Shown in pieces: positions 38,245 to 50,603 of a DNA stretch of 64,000 nt. Numbering within the stretch: position 1 is the stretch's first letter; the number at the start of each line of letters is the position of its first letter. The stretch covers positions 1 through 64,000 of the forward strand of contig JAALGZ010000090.1 of the NCBI GenBank assembly GCA_015227615.1, given 5' to 3'. Source of the DNA: Labyrinthula sp. Ha (taxonomy: Eukaryota > Sar > Bigyra > Labyrinthulida > Labyrinthulaceae). The notes beneath the pieces were generated by a model that saw only the letters and a program-made list of their open reading frames with translations, was not told where the DNA came from and made no database searches. The translations under genes and the position numbers were made by a program.

Positions 38245-38365
38245 AGGGTTTTCTGAAATAAAATCTTCAACTAGCTGAGGGATATCTTCGTACATCGTGG
38301 TTACTTGCTCATATGTGTTCTCAGACTTACCAAAACCGCGAAAACGCACCTCAAAAGTTAAATTT
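38245..38365 (-). other. Chromodomain-like motif of Gypsy element 1
   Basis: Between the integrase GPY part and the methyltransferase the sequence reads FEVRFRGFGKSENTYEQV, a pattern like the chromodomain core (V-x-W/F-x-G-F/Y ... T-W/Y-E). Chromodomains in chromovirus integrases guide insertion to marked chromatin (family knowledge). Confidence 0.5.
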
Positions 38366-40135
38366 CATTCACCATCCTTAGCAAGTTTATCTAAACTTAT
38401 TACTTCAAGTGTTCCTTTATCCATCTAATAAGTTAATTTGGTAGCTGGATTAGGTAAAAACCCCACAGGAGCAAAGGGAATAAGTAAGGTAGAATGCCTT
38501 ACTTTTATCTTCCCATCTACATCTTGTACCTCATAAATGTACTCACTAATGACCCTGAGGATTTGATAGGGTCCGCACCAACGTGGTTTAGCTTTGTCTT
38601 TATTACCCGACGCTACTTCTTTTTCAGACAACCAAACATATTCTCCCGGATGGAAAAAGATCGGCTTAGTTTTTCCACTTCTTCTTAAATTATTTTTAGC
38701 TCTGTATTCTAATCCACAGTCACTCGCTTTCTTCTGTAATATCATCAACTTCGAACGGAGATCTACTGCAGCTTTCTCTAGCTTCTTAAAATCAGATCTT
38801 TCCATATTCTTGTAGACACTACCCAAAGCACATCGTTTTTCATCCACTCCAATCATAAGTTGTAATGGAGACAGCTTAGATCCCCTACAAGTGAGGGGTG
38901 TCTGGTTTATAAATGTCTGAATCATTGGCAAAATATCAGGCCAATCCTCATTTCCAAGGCCAAACTCGCTGAGTAAACTTCGTAGATGTTTCAAGATTTG
39001 TCTATTTTGAACTTCGACTGCACCCGCAGTATGTGATACATACGTAGCGGTGAATTTGTACATGCAACCACTATCCTTTATAAATTTCTCAACTACACCT
39101 GCAGTAAAATGGGAACCCTTGTCAGTCACCAAGGTGAACTGATCCCTTAGCTGGAATACACTGTTCCAGTCCCATAGCATAGAGACTAACTGATCCGCAG
39201 TTGCTTTCTTACAATATCTTAAAATAGTCGTTCTGGTAAGGATGTCAACCAGAATTAATATCCAGACTTTTGAGTTAATGTAAAGAAAGTCAGATATAAG
39301 TACCCCTCCAATCTTTTCGCCCCGTTCTGTTATATTAAAAGGGCGTCTCGCTATTAGGCTCGGCTTCTGTCAGTGCATATACTGCCTTCTAAAAGCACTA
39401 TGAACTTCATTAAATAAAGTTTTAAGTTCTTTTCTAATAAAATAATTCTTTTTCATGAAATTAATTTCAGTCACCTTTGATCCATGATTATACAAAATAT
39501 GGGTGCGAAGCAATACAAGGGGGATCATAGACTTAGTGATTACTAACTTGCTATCCTTCTCAGACAACTCCTGAACACATTTTTTTGTTGTCTTTAGCTT
39601 GCAGCTCCAATAAAAGATCATCGTCTATATTTTGCCATCCTGCGTCAAGAAGATTCAAACTTCCATGATGTCGCGGCGAAACATGTAACAGATCAATGAA
39701 TTTCCAAAAATCTAGCTCTGTGTTTCTATCCTCAGTCCTAGATATAGCTTTGCAGATAACACCCAAGTCCGTTACGCTATCTCTTTACTTCGGGTTCAGC
39801 CATCTTGACAAACAATCTGCAGGAATATTCTGATAGCCATCTAAGTGATGAACTATCAGATTCAGCTCCATAAATTCCATTGCCCACCTGCTAAGTCTCG
39901 AAGCGTGGGACTTAAGTCTTTCTTCCTTCGGATCAAACACTTGTACTAAATTCTTGTGGTCAATGAACAGGACCTTTTCTTTAATGTTGTATCTCAAATA
40001 ATACGGAAACTTCTTCGCTGACATCAATACAGGAAACAATTCCTTGCAAGAAATATACCAGTTCAACGAAGATCCATTAAGACTTCCTGAACTCATAGCG
40101 ATAACTCTGAAATTACTAAGAAACGGGTTTGTTAT

Positions 40136-43100
40136 TGTTGACTAGTTGCTAATATTGAAGAGGTGTATTTTAAGTTTGTCTTTATATTTTAGTGGTTTTG
40201 TTAAAAGCTTAAGAAAATACAGTTCGGTGAAACTCCTATTCCCTATTTCTAGTATTCTAAATACAAGACAATATGCTCATACTTCCCCACTCTTCATAGC
40301 TCCTATGGTGTAAATGTATTTTTTATTGACTTGACTTGTAACTTTTTTGTATCTTTTCTTGATTTTACTTGTAACTTTTCTTGTATTTTTTTTCTTGAGT
40401 TGACTTGTAACTTTACTTGTAACTTGTATTTTCTATTTCTTAATTTACTTTAGTGTGTCCATTAACTTTTGAACTATGTTTTTGAAGATAAGTTTATTGA
40501 CCGGTTTCGTAAATATATCCGCTAAATTTTTTCCTGCTTCAGTGTATTTTATTTTCCAACTATTTCTTTTCAGTTCAAAGCGTGTAACAAAATATTTTAT
40601 GTCGATATGACGACTTCTTCCGCTAATTGTTTGTCCTTCTAGTAACTTTACTGCACCTTGGTTGTCTGAAAATACTGTAACTTCAGGTGTTTTCATCCTC
40701 AAAAACTTCAGAATATTTGTGCACCATTTCAAATTTGACACATCTCTTGCGACTCCTATGGTTTCTGCCTCTGTACTCGACTGAGCTACGAGATCTTGTT
40801 TCTTTGTTTTCCAAATAATCGGAGTTCCGTTCAAGAGAATAATATGGCCGTCAATAGACGCCATATTAGCTGGCACGTTTTTCCAACTAGCGTCACAATA
40901 AACCTCTATTTTCGTTTTGTTAATGTCTCTTTTAAATGATAGCGCCAGTTGTTTTGAGTGTAAAATATATTTAAGTATTCGTTTTGCTTGTCTTAAATGT
41001 TCTATTCCTGGTGCTTTCGAGAAGACCGAAAGTCGATTGACTGCCCATGCGATATCGGGACGACATGTTCTCGCTGCAAATAGTAGTGTTCCTATTATCG
41101 ACTGAAAGTATTTTGGATCAATCTTCGATTCTGTGGGCTCATAATATAACCCTGATTGATGTGGGATCCCAACGAATTTTGAATTCTCGACTTCGTATGT
41201 GATCGCTTTTGTTTCAATATAATTTTTTATATGTAGATAATAACATCTCGATGTTTTCTTAATCTCGAAACCTATGAACTTCCCGGAATTATCAGTATGT
41301 TTGATCTCGAAAATCTGTTTAAATTTGTTGAATAGTGCATTACCATTCTTCGGATTTTGACAAGCAAAAAGAATATCATCGACGTATATAATAAGAAACA
41401 CTTCATCGCCATCCTGATCAAGTCGGTACATGGTGGTCTCAATAAGGCATTTGATGAAGCCTAGCTCCCTGAGACGTAAATCCAGAAGCTCATACCAACA
41501 TCTTGCTGACTCTTTTAGACCATATAACGCCTTCTCGCTTTGCCAATAAAATTCTCCCGATCCTTGAAGTATTTTTGAGGGAGGATATAGTATCTTTTTG
41601 TTTCTAATTTAGCGTTTAGGTACGCTGTAGATACATCTAGTTGAAAGATATGCAAGCTACTTTGTGCCACTTTTGAGAAAAACATCCTGACGCACTCAAA
41701 GTTGGTTACTGGACTATACGTCGGTTGAAGTGCCCTGCTAAATTTTCCGTTCGCAGTTATACGCACCTTATAAATATGCTTTTTTGAACGTTGTCATATT
41801 TCTTAGAGTAAAGTTCAACGAGGTTCAAGACTTCAGCTTCCTGTGGTTTTTGTTGTATTGGAATTTTTGAAAAGCCGCCTATTGTTTCCAGTTTTACCAG
41901 CTCTTTATCATAAGCTTGATACCAGTGTTTGCTGTCTTCGTATCTTTTTATCTGTGAGTAACTTTTAGGTACCTTTCCCTTTTTCTTTTGCAGAAGAAAG
42001 ATACTTTGAGTTGGATCTAGCAGTAAAGAATAAGCTTGTTCTACGAACGCTGTTAGCTGGGTTTGTTTTGCAACATATCTTCTTACAGGTTTCTTTTTTC
42101 TGTTGCTCCTTCTAACCCAGTCCTCTGGAACTTCTGTATTCTCCTCCTTTCTGAGGTTGTTAAACTGCACTTGTGGATCCAATGTATTTTCATTTTCATT
42201 TTTATATTTATTATATAGGTTATTTGTCAACGGACGAATATCCCTTGCTAATATTTCTTTTCCTGAAGCGTCATCCAATATTATGTGCTCTGCTGAAGTG
42301 TTTTTTACCCCAACATATATTCCTTTCTTGGATCTTGCTGCAAACTTATTTTCAGGCTTCTTAATTCTATATACTACCTTTTGACCAAATATAAAAAGAT
42401 TGTTTAATTGTGGTTTTCTTTTAAATAAGACAAAAACTGGAGGTATTTCAACTGTAGAAGTAGATATATTGTTGCTGATGAACGCTGCGTATTTAGTCGC
42501 GTAGGTCCAGTATTTCTTTTCTAGTTTCGACTCGTAAATGAGCGTTCTAGAAAGTTGTAGTATTCTACCATTGGCTCTTTCAGCGGTGCCGTTTGCCTCT
42601 GGTAGATATACAGGACTAAACCTGAAACTAATACCCTCTTGGTCAAAGTATGTTCTCAAAGTAGAGTTTTTGAATTCAGTTCCCTGATCCATATAAACTT
42701 CTTTTATTTTATATTCGCTGAGCCTTTGTACTTTTTTGAAAAATATTATCAAGTTTTCTGGAATACGATCTTTTGACTTGAAATTCTCTACATATCTATA
42801 TTTAGAGAAGCTGTCAGTAACGACAATAAAATAATGTTCTCCAGCTTTACCTCTTACAGTTGAAGATACAGTGTCACAATACAGTCTCTCTAGAGGTTTG
42901 CTGGCCTTGAACACTTTTTGTTTATGAACAGGTGTTCTTTGTTGTTTCGTTTTTGAACAAACTTCACAGCTTACTATATCAGGTACTTTTATTTTTATAT
43001 TATGAAGCTTTAAAGTATTTTTCAATATATTTACTGAAGGATGACCAAAAAGTTTGTGGTAATATTCTACTTCAGAAATTGTAAATATCTTTTCGTTATC

Positions 43101-44566
43101 AATGAATTCTGCTTCTGTTTTGAATACTCTATTTGCTTCTTTCTTTGCAGTTAAAACTATTTTATTATCCTCATTTACGAAAACAATGTTCTTATCTTTA
43201 GTTTTTATTCTGAGATCTTTCTCTAAAAGTTTTCCAAAACTTATTAAACAAGTATCTGTATCAAGAACTATTGCATCTTTCAAAACGAGAAACTTATTCA
43301 TATCCGTTTTTATTTTGAACGAGGCTCTTTTAGTTATTGGCAACGTTCCACCTACTACGTTTACGTGTCCATCTTGAACATCTTTTATTTCAAACGCTTT
43401 ACTAATATATCTTTTAGGTAAAACGTGGCTACTTGCTCCTGAATCTACGATGAATGGTATTTTATTTTTATCTTTTTCTATTGTATTTAGGACATGTTCT
43501 ACCAAAACATCTGCAGTTTCATCATACACAGTTTCCGTATCTTCTTCTGAATTGTAAGATTTTTGTGTTCTTATTTCAAAGCTTTCAGACTGCTGGGTTC
43601 CTTCTCCTTGCTGAGTTACGTTTCTCGTGTTTGCTTCGTTATTTTCTTTGTTCCCACCTTTTCCGGGACACGCCGGTGCAAAATGTTTATCCGACTTACA
43701 AAGAATACAATACGTTCTAGCCGTGCATTTTTTGTCACATGGTTAGTTCTCCAACATCTTCCACACTTCTTTTTTGGTTTTGATGACTGCGAGTAATGGT
43801 TATTAGAAGATTTTTTATTGTTGTCTATTTTCTCTGCGATGAACCTCAGTTCTTTTAAAATTGTATAATATTTTCTTAAATTAGTATGTAGCCTGAGCTG
43901 TTGCTGCAACGAGTCTACTAAAGGATGTTTTAGGATCCTCATGATCCACGCTATCTTGTCCTCGTCGTTAAGAGTTCCCGCTATCTCCTGATAACGTGCC
44001 TGATTAACGTCGAAGTTATTGATCCTTTCTAAAGCTGTATTCCCGGGTGAGTTGAATAGTAAGTTTCTGAGTCTGTCTCTTTCTGAGACGTCATCAGCAG
44101 AATACATATCCTTTATTCTCTCCCAGAGAGTATTTGGATCTTCAACGTCACCTACGGATTCTATTACCTTTTCTGAAAGATGTTGGTAAATAATTCTAGT
44201 TGCAGTTGTGTCTATTTTGGCTTGGGATCTTTTTGACTTGCCCGTGTAAAGTTCATCACCAGGTTCGTCTTTAGAAACTCTGAGCCAAACACCCTCTTCG
44301 CGAAGGAAGCTTTTAATTTTAATAACCCAGTTTTTATACTGTTGCGGGTTGTTAAGTTTGAAAGTACTATCACCCATTCTTTTTATTTTTAGGGAAGTAA
44401 TATAAAATTCTTTTGCTGGTTGTTAACCTGTTGACTAGTTGCTAATATTGAAGAGGTGTATTTTAAGTTTGTCTTTATATTTTAGTGGTTTTGTTAAAAG
44501 CTTAAGAAAATACAGTTCGGTGAAACTCCTATTCCCTATTTCTAGTATTCTAAATACAAGACAATA
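40136..44566 (-). mobile_element. Young Ty1/Copia element nested in Gypsy element 1
   Basis: Bounded by two identical 138 bp LTRs (40136-40273 and 44429-44566) and flanked by the 5 bp target duplication GTTAT (40131-40135 and 44567-44571). It is inserted in the RNase H part of Gypsy element 1 on the same strand. Parts in coding order: Gag with a zinc knuckle (about 44.4-43.6 kb), protease DSGASSH, integrase zinc part and core with DQGTEF and AERANGR (43.5-42.3 kb), reverse transcriptase with YVDD (near 41.4 kb) and RNase H with STEAETIGVA and DIKYF (about 41.1-40.45 kb). The element is compact at 4.4 kb. Identical LTRs mean a very recent insertion. It looks nearly whole, with only a few breaks. 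Confidence 0.95.
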
Positions 44567-47500
44567 GTTATATCTACTTTTTCTGCAGTCTAAGTAATGA
44601 AGAAGCTACAGAATCCGTCACAAGCATCAGCCAAAAGGTAAACATCCTCTTCAGGCTCATAGTATCCCAAAGAGGGCATCATGGACTCCTTTATCGCCTC
44701 AATCATTTCATCATAGGCCTTATTCGTCTCCTCGGTTCAATCTACAACTACCTTCCTTTTTTTTCTAGATTTTTTAGCTTACCTGTGATCTTATTACTCC
44801 CTAATAGTAGCTTGAAAATTCTTGAGAATCATGGTATCGATGCAGAAATAAAATTAACAGTGTAGATGAGTTGTACCAATTCATGAAGGTATACAGGTTT
44901 CACCCTGTCTAATAAACCTTTGACATAACAGCTATCAAACTTCCAGCCGCTCTTATCTACTTCTCTGTCACATAATTTTAAGACGTCCGATACCAATTCA
45001 CGCTTCTCTATATTCAGTCTCGGGTTCTTTCTATTGATCTGCTGTAAAAACCTCGACGTATCATCATAAAGTTCCTCTAGTGTAGCCCCCATGATAATGG
45101 AGTCGTCAATCCATTGCAAGGATTTTTTTGGCGAGAGTTCGCAAGGCACCAAAACCTCTTCATTCTGTCTCATAGAGAATAAACTGGGGGTATTGCGCCA
45201 CCCCTGTGGGGCTCCTAAAAATGAATAGGATACTCCCCAAGGAGTAGTGAACGTAAAGTATTCCCCTACTTGCTCCTCTCAAGCTAAATAATCGAAGCCA
45301 GAAAGTAGATCGAATCCGGCGAAGAAACTGTTCCCCTTCACCCTAAATAACTGAACTTCAATCTTTGGCAACATATTGGTGACTTTCTTAGTCACCCTAT
45401 TCAAAGGCTTGAAATCCACCACTAGCCTGAAGCGTTTAGGTTCTTTTTTGGTACCACTAAAACACTCATGCTGTGGTTGGACTCTTATTGACTTGTATAA
45501 TTCCTGTACGTAACATGTGCTCAATTCGTTTAAATAAAAAAAAATCCTTCTCTTGTCCCAATGGCAACTGCTTTTGAACCCCTATATAAGTTCCTTCCAA
45601 AATATCGCAGCGGATCGGGTGTATATCTGATAACTGCGTATAACTTTCTGAATCTCCGAAAGCTTCGGGGTTCCCAGTAAACTGGTTCTGAAACTTCGTT
45701 TTCTATGTAGTAGAACCTTCAAAACTATCAATTGGTAACTCTGCCGCTTTCTTAAAACTATCTCCTTCATGCGCTGATCATCTTTCTCCTTGTCTAAGAT
45801 ATCAGCTCCAACACCTACATCAATGTTTTCCATTCCTAAAAACTCATCCTCTTCGGGCCAATCCCACCCGAAAACCTCTGGAGGTACTCCGTTCCTGTTA
45901 CAGGGGTACCCATCTTGCAGCCCGATAGATTTCACCTCCACCGACTCTTTACCTACCACATCTACAAACCACTGCGCTAGATTAGTTCTCGCTTCACACG
46001 GCTTCTCTTCCCCTATTCTCCTCTCCAAAGCACTGAGGGGTTCCAACCCATATCGGCTTAGGATATCGTTTCCTAGAATAATATCGTCCCATTCAGGGAC
46101 ATCCAGGATCATAAGCTTGATATCCTTCAGCTTGAACGTATTTAAACCAGGGCTCTCACTTCTCAAGTTTATTTCCATAATAAACCCAACTTCGTGTACT
46201 GGGTATATTATACCCCCGGCCACTTGCACTCGAATGGATTTTGCCAAAGTCTTTAATTTATCGCATCGACTTTTGTGTTTTCCATTCATCGCACTTCCGA
46301 AAGCTCCTGATTCCAATAAACCTGTAAGAATTATCCCCGAAAACTCCACCTGAATAACTGAGTTGTTTTATACCGTTGCTAGTTTATTCACTTTTTCATC
46401 TTCTTCATCTACTTTCTCCAATACGCTGCTAAATTTTATAACACTGGCACTACGTACTTCTTCCCTTTTCTCTTCAGAGAAGAATCCTCTAGGACACTCA
46501 TCAAGGCCTAGCAGTTGGTTTGCCCCAAAACACTTCTCAGCCTTCTTTTCCAAACTGCTTTTCTCTACTTTCATATCGAGCTTTTTTGCAGGCATCACAT
46601 GGCTCTTATTTTTCTTAGCCCTATACGCTGCTAGTCTTTTTTCCATTTCCACTCGGCCTGGAAAAGGATCAGCTAGCTTCTTCGCCTTTAAAGCATAACA
46701 AAATTTTCTAGTGTGTCCGTAACTCCAATCGTGGTCGCATAAAAGTTCGTTCACATCTGGTAAATCCGGTCTTTTTGCAGGTACAGTAGACTTCACTGCA
46801 TACTTCGGGGGCTTTGCAGCCCCCAGTCCTGGCTTCCTCACCTTCTTCCAGGCATAAAACCCTTTCAGTTCTTTCCTAATGTGCTTTCGCGGAATACTCC
46901 TCAACACATAACTCTTCAGCTCAACTCGATCCGCTTCCTTCAAGCGCGGCTTCATGTTCAAGTCATCCTTCTTAACCAAAATATGACTGGGTAGCAGGTC
47001 GAAAATAGTTTCAGCTATCTTCTTCGGCTTCCTTTCTGCCTCTTCAGGTAGCGATTCCAACGCTTCAGCTACTTCTCTGAATAGGGTCTCGACTGCTTCT
47101 TCCTCATCAATCCCACTTCTAAAAGTTACTTCCTGCTTTAAAAGTGCCTCAGTGCTACCAACTTCTCGCAGTTTTATCTCCAAAATCTTCTTTTTTAAAG
47201 CTTTAACTATCTCCAAGCTGGAATTGATTTTCCATAGATAGTCTAGCTGACTATATACATCAGTCTCCAGCTTCTCCTTCAGATTTATATATTTTCTTGT
47301 GCTCTTGCTTTATTTCTCATATTGTCTAACAAATTTTTACATCTTCTTTGAAGAAAAACTCTCCAATACTTCAATGTTTGCGTTCATCCCCGCGAGGGAA
47401 TGGACGATTGCTTCAATTTTCTTCTGAGATTGCTCTTCCTGTTTTGACAAAATTTCCTCAAACATTTTCATTATTTGCCCCATATTAGGGGACCTATCCG

Positions 47501-47582
47501 TCATATTTATTTCCTCTTATCAATAAAATATCTGGTAACTCAAGAAGTCTTAAAAGTTCTCATCAAATTCACAATATTGCAA

Positions 47583-48255
47583 TATTGCACTTTACGTCTT
47601 CTAAATGTATATACTTAAGACGTTCGCGGAAAGGAATACACGACTTGACCAGCCAATTCCAAATAATTGATAATGGAGATATAAGTTCTTAACTTCATAT
47701 GTAAAAACTCGGTCACGAATAAAAACCTTTTCCTTTATATTTAAAAACCTTCTTGAAATTATTGGTGTTAACGGCCTTATTTCAAAACTATTTTTTCAAG
47801 TATGCTAAAATATGATATATTTCAAAGTATTTCTGATACCCAATTATGCTGGTTAAATAGGTAACTATGGTATATTTCTTCCTGTAAGTCTTCCTTATAT
47901 TATTTCACATCAATCGTGACCAAAGTTATTCCAACTTCACTCCATATCACCCGTTATTGCGCAATGTAAATTCAGTGCGTAAAAACATTGGTAAAATACA
48001 TACGCCATATATAATCACGGGCGAAAATATCGCCAAATACGAAAGTAAAAAGACAACAAAATATATCTACAAATCATACAAAAGTGGTCATATCTTTTAA
48101 AAAACACCTCAGAAAGTGTCATAAACAACTTATTATCGTTGTAAATATATCAATTAACCTTCATATAACAAAATAAAGTTTTTAGAGTCAAGAATCGTAT
48201 CCCTAACCCAAGAATCTTCGTAGGCTGAAATAATATAACAGTGGAACACACAACA
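47583..48255 (-). repeat. 5' LTR of Gypsy element 1
   Basis: 673 bp copy matching 36130-36802 without a visible difference. The internal side begins with a short self-complementary CAATATTG stretch rather than a TGG-type primer site. Confidence 0.93.
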
Positions 48256-48520
48256 CTTCACATATAATTTCTTGACACTTAAGCCATATTCTTATATAAT
48301 TGGAGTCAACGACTGCTTTCAAAAAGTTATCAATCGTCTTCTAGCTGAACAAATAAAAGAACAAGTCTCGCCGAAGATAAGGACAAGTTCCCGGTTTGCG
48401 AGTCATATGATATCTCAAAGAAGACTATATTTACATATACTAGTTTTTGAAAATCCTTAAATATTAATTAGCTTAATTCGTCTATAGTGGGAGAAATTTG
48501 TCTCCGCGAGCGGAGTTTGT
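48256..48520. other. Short spacer between Gypsy element 1 and the divergent ORF pair
   Basis: About 265 bp with no recognised feature. It carries the likely 3' end region of the minus-strand gene that follows. Confidence 0.5.
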
Positions 48521-49843
48521 TCAATCTTTAGCTTGCAACTCTTCCAGAGTATTTTGCTCTTCAGCTTGTTTTCTCCTTGCCTCCTCTTTCTCTGCTTGGA
48601 ACTCCCTTTTTCTTATAACATCCTTTTCATATTGCATAGCAGCTGAAGCAGCATTACTCTCGGAAGGAATTGGTGGCCTCAAACGTGCAGCTTCCAAGAA
48701 AGTAAAGATCGTACTCTCCAATGATACAGTCGCTACATCTGGTTCACCACCTACACAAAGAGTTTTCATTTTGCTTACCATACTCACATGAAGTTGAGGA
48801 ATTGAATTTACATTTGGAAAAGAACCTCGCAGAAATGAACTATTTTTTTCAGCTCTGATAGGATTAATTGTGTTCCAGTTGCTAACAACATTATCTAATT
48901 GTAGTTTGGGTTCAGGGATGGGACGATCGTTCTGCCTAGCCCTTTCACTTTCTTTTTCAACTTTTTCCAACTGTTTTATAGTTTTTCGTAAGATCTTTGT
49001 TTGGCCTGCTTTCGTAGGCTTGCTTTGGCGCATAAAAGCAAGCAGCGGTCTTTTAGTCATTTTTTTTATTACATCTTCAGGTGCCTCGTAAAGTCCCTTT
49101 CCATCTGCTTCATTCGAGTCAGCATTTTTTCTGGAAAATTTTTCCTTAGGATTCTCCAAAGACTGTTTATTGAGAAAAGGATGTTTCGTTGGAAGTGTAC
49201 TGAAGGTTGTTAGGAACAAGTATAACGCTTTAGCGCATTCAGTAACATCGTACACCCGGCCTCCAAGAACTTCTCTTACAAACCCCAGAAGATAGAAGTA
49301 AATTAGATTCAAGAATCTGCTGCGGTTACCACTTTCCTTTAAAGATCCCTCAAAGGACCTATCGGAGAGCATTATTACTAGCATGGCAATAGTCTTAGCT
49401 TCTCCCAAGTCATGATGAAATAGTTTGTTCACAGTAAGGACATCGTTCACATCCTGTAGCATTGAGACACTAGCAAGTCCCGTAAAGAAATGAAGCAATG
49501 CTCGCTCTCTGTGTTCATTTACCTCAATTTCAAAAGACTCCTCTTCATTCTGCATTTCCTCAGGAAGATGTTCTCTTGCAATGGCAAACTGATGTGGTAT
49601 GTGAAAACAAAAAAGCTCCTCAGGAGTTCGCTTCACGGCAGGTCCGGGATCTCTAGAAAAAATGAATTGTCGAAGAAAGTCCATTGCAACTGCCTTCCCA
49701 CTGGTATATGTTCCAGTTGTGTAATCGAAACTACCAAAGTATTGTGTCAAGAAAGAGCGCTTCTCCAAGCTATCATGATTAAAAAGTGAAGGCATTATGT
49801 CGACCAACTCTTTCAAAACTTGAATATTAAATCTCGGCGCCAT
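48521..49843 (-). CDS. Uncharacterised protein, 440 residues, intact
   Basis: I do not recognise this gene. It is a single unbroken frame from ATG to stop, without introns. The N-terminal 220 residues look like a compact helical domain (for example NLIYFYLLGFVREVLGG). The middle is basic (KKMTKRPLLAFMRQSKPTK, then KTIKQLEKVEKESERARQ), and the last 45 residues form a highly charged probable coiled coil (KREFQAEKEEARRKQAEE). There is no signal peptide or membrane segment. It is divergent to the gene at 50604, with a 760 bp gap, and the pair sits between two retroelement nests. Base composition is less AT-rich than the host genes to the left. It could be a host gene, part of a mobile element or a captured virus-like gene. 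Nothing here decides between these. Confidence 0.65.
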   Translation of the reverse strand: MAPRFNIQVLKELVDIMPSLFNHDSLEKRSFLTQYFGSFDYTTGTYTSGKAVAMDFLRQFIFSRDPGPAVKRTPEELFCFHIPHQFAIAREHLPEEMQNEEESFEIEVNEHRERALLHFFTGLASVSMLQDVNDVLTVNKLFHHDLGEAKTIAMLVIMLSDRSFEGSLKESGNRSRFLNLIYFYLLGFVREVLGGRVYDVTECAKALYLFLTTFSTLPTKHPFLNKQSLENPKEKFSRKNADSNEADGKGLYEAPEDVIKKMTKRPLLAFMRQSKPTKAGQTKILRKTIKQLEKVEKESERARQNDRPIPEPKLQLDNVVSNWNTINPIRAEKNSSFLRGSFPNVNSIPQLHVSMVSKMKTLCVGGEPDVATVSLESTIFTFLEAARLRPPIPSESNAASAAMQYEKDVIRKREFQAEKEEARRKQAEEQNTLEELQAKD

Positions 49844-50603
49844 TTTTCTAGTTTTAGTTTGGTTTCTTTATTGTTCCCGTTGAAATGGGCACCCCTATTG
49901 AATCTTTACGAAGGTAGAAGTTCTAAATACAATACCAGAATCTCCTGAAAAAACAATCCTACTTGTAACCAGTTCTTACCAATAGTAAATGGGAGAAGAA
50001 CTTAATCGCGCAATTCCCAATAAACTCCTCTTTTCACTCCCAGTTTTTTATCCACGTTATAAATCGCCTATAGATCACTTCGGGTAGGATTGTGTTTTGC
50101 GACCCTGGATTAGGTATATAATTGAACCGGGCCAGTGTGAAACCACTTTTACTGAAGTCGCGCTAATATCATCCATTGTTCGGGACAAGACATATATTAT
50201 ACTTCCCGGAAAACACGGGAGAGCTTGTATCCAATACAAGAGATATGAGCTATCCACAAAAAGGCTTTGACAAACAACTTATTCACACTTAGAGATGTCT
50301 AATTTTGCAGCTGGATTTCTATAATTTTTTATATGCTTCTTTGGATGCTTTTCTAGTCCCTGGCTTTGATTTCGAGACCTTCATAGGTAATTAGAGCCTC
50401 CCGGTGATCCCTCGTACTTTCTTTCTCGATAGGCTTCCGCAGTAATAGGATTGTCTTAGACACTTAGCTTAGCACAGAAATACTAGACTGGTTTTTCCTG
50501 ACGGTTCCATTTGTCTGCTCTGTATTTTTTTCTTCCCTCATCCATAGTATCTTCGGAAAAGCAGGGGCTTCATACTTTTAAAATATAAACCCAACTGAAA
50601 AAA
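49844..50603. other. Divergent gap between two unknown genes, with small hairpins
   Basis: About 760 bp separate the two divergent genes and presumably hold both promoters. Small inverted repeats are visible: TCCCG/CGGGA near 50205-50221 and CTTGTAT/ATACAAG around CCA near 50225-50241. No gene recognised; the minus-strand open frame at 50075-50257 is short and unsupported. Confidence 0.45.

Larger units (their letters stand above)
36130..48255 (-). mobile_element. Gypsy element 1 with chromodomain-like motif and MT-A70 domain; hosts a nested Copia
   Basis: Ty3/Gypsy element bounded by two 673 bp LTRs that look identical by eye (36130-36802 and 47583-48255). On its own strand the LTR starts TG and ends TA. 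A purine tract GAAAGGGG abuts the 3' LTR. Parts in coding order: Gag with a C-H-H-C zinc knuckle (about 47.2-46.4 kb), aspartic protease with ESGA (about 46.3 kb), reverse transcriptase with WIDD (about 45.5-44.8 kb), RNase H split by the nested Copia (remainder about 40.1-39.8 kb), integrase with GPY motif (about 39.8-38.4 kb), chromodomain-like motif (about 38.3 kb) and MT-A70 methyltransferase (about 38.2-36.8 kb). No clear target duplication. Identical LTRs imply a recent insertion, yet the body is broken at several points (roughly six to ten) plus the Copia insertion. Confidence 0.9.

Noticed and set aside
36130-48255. MT-A70 as an independent host gene next to the Gypsy element
   Set aside because: It lies between integrase and the 3' LTR polypurine tract in both Gypsy elements, in the same order and strand.
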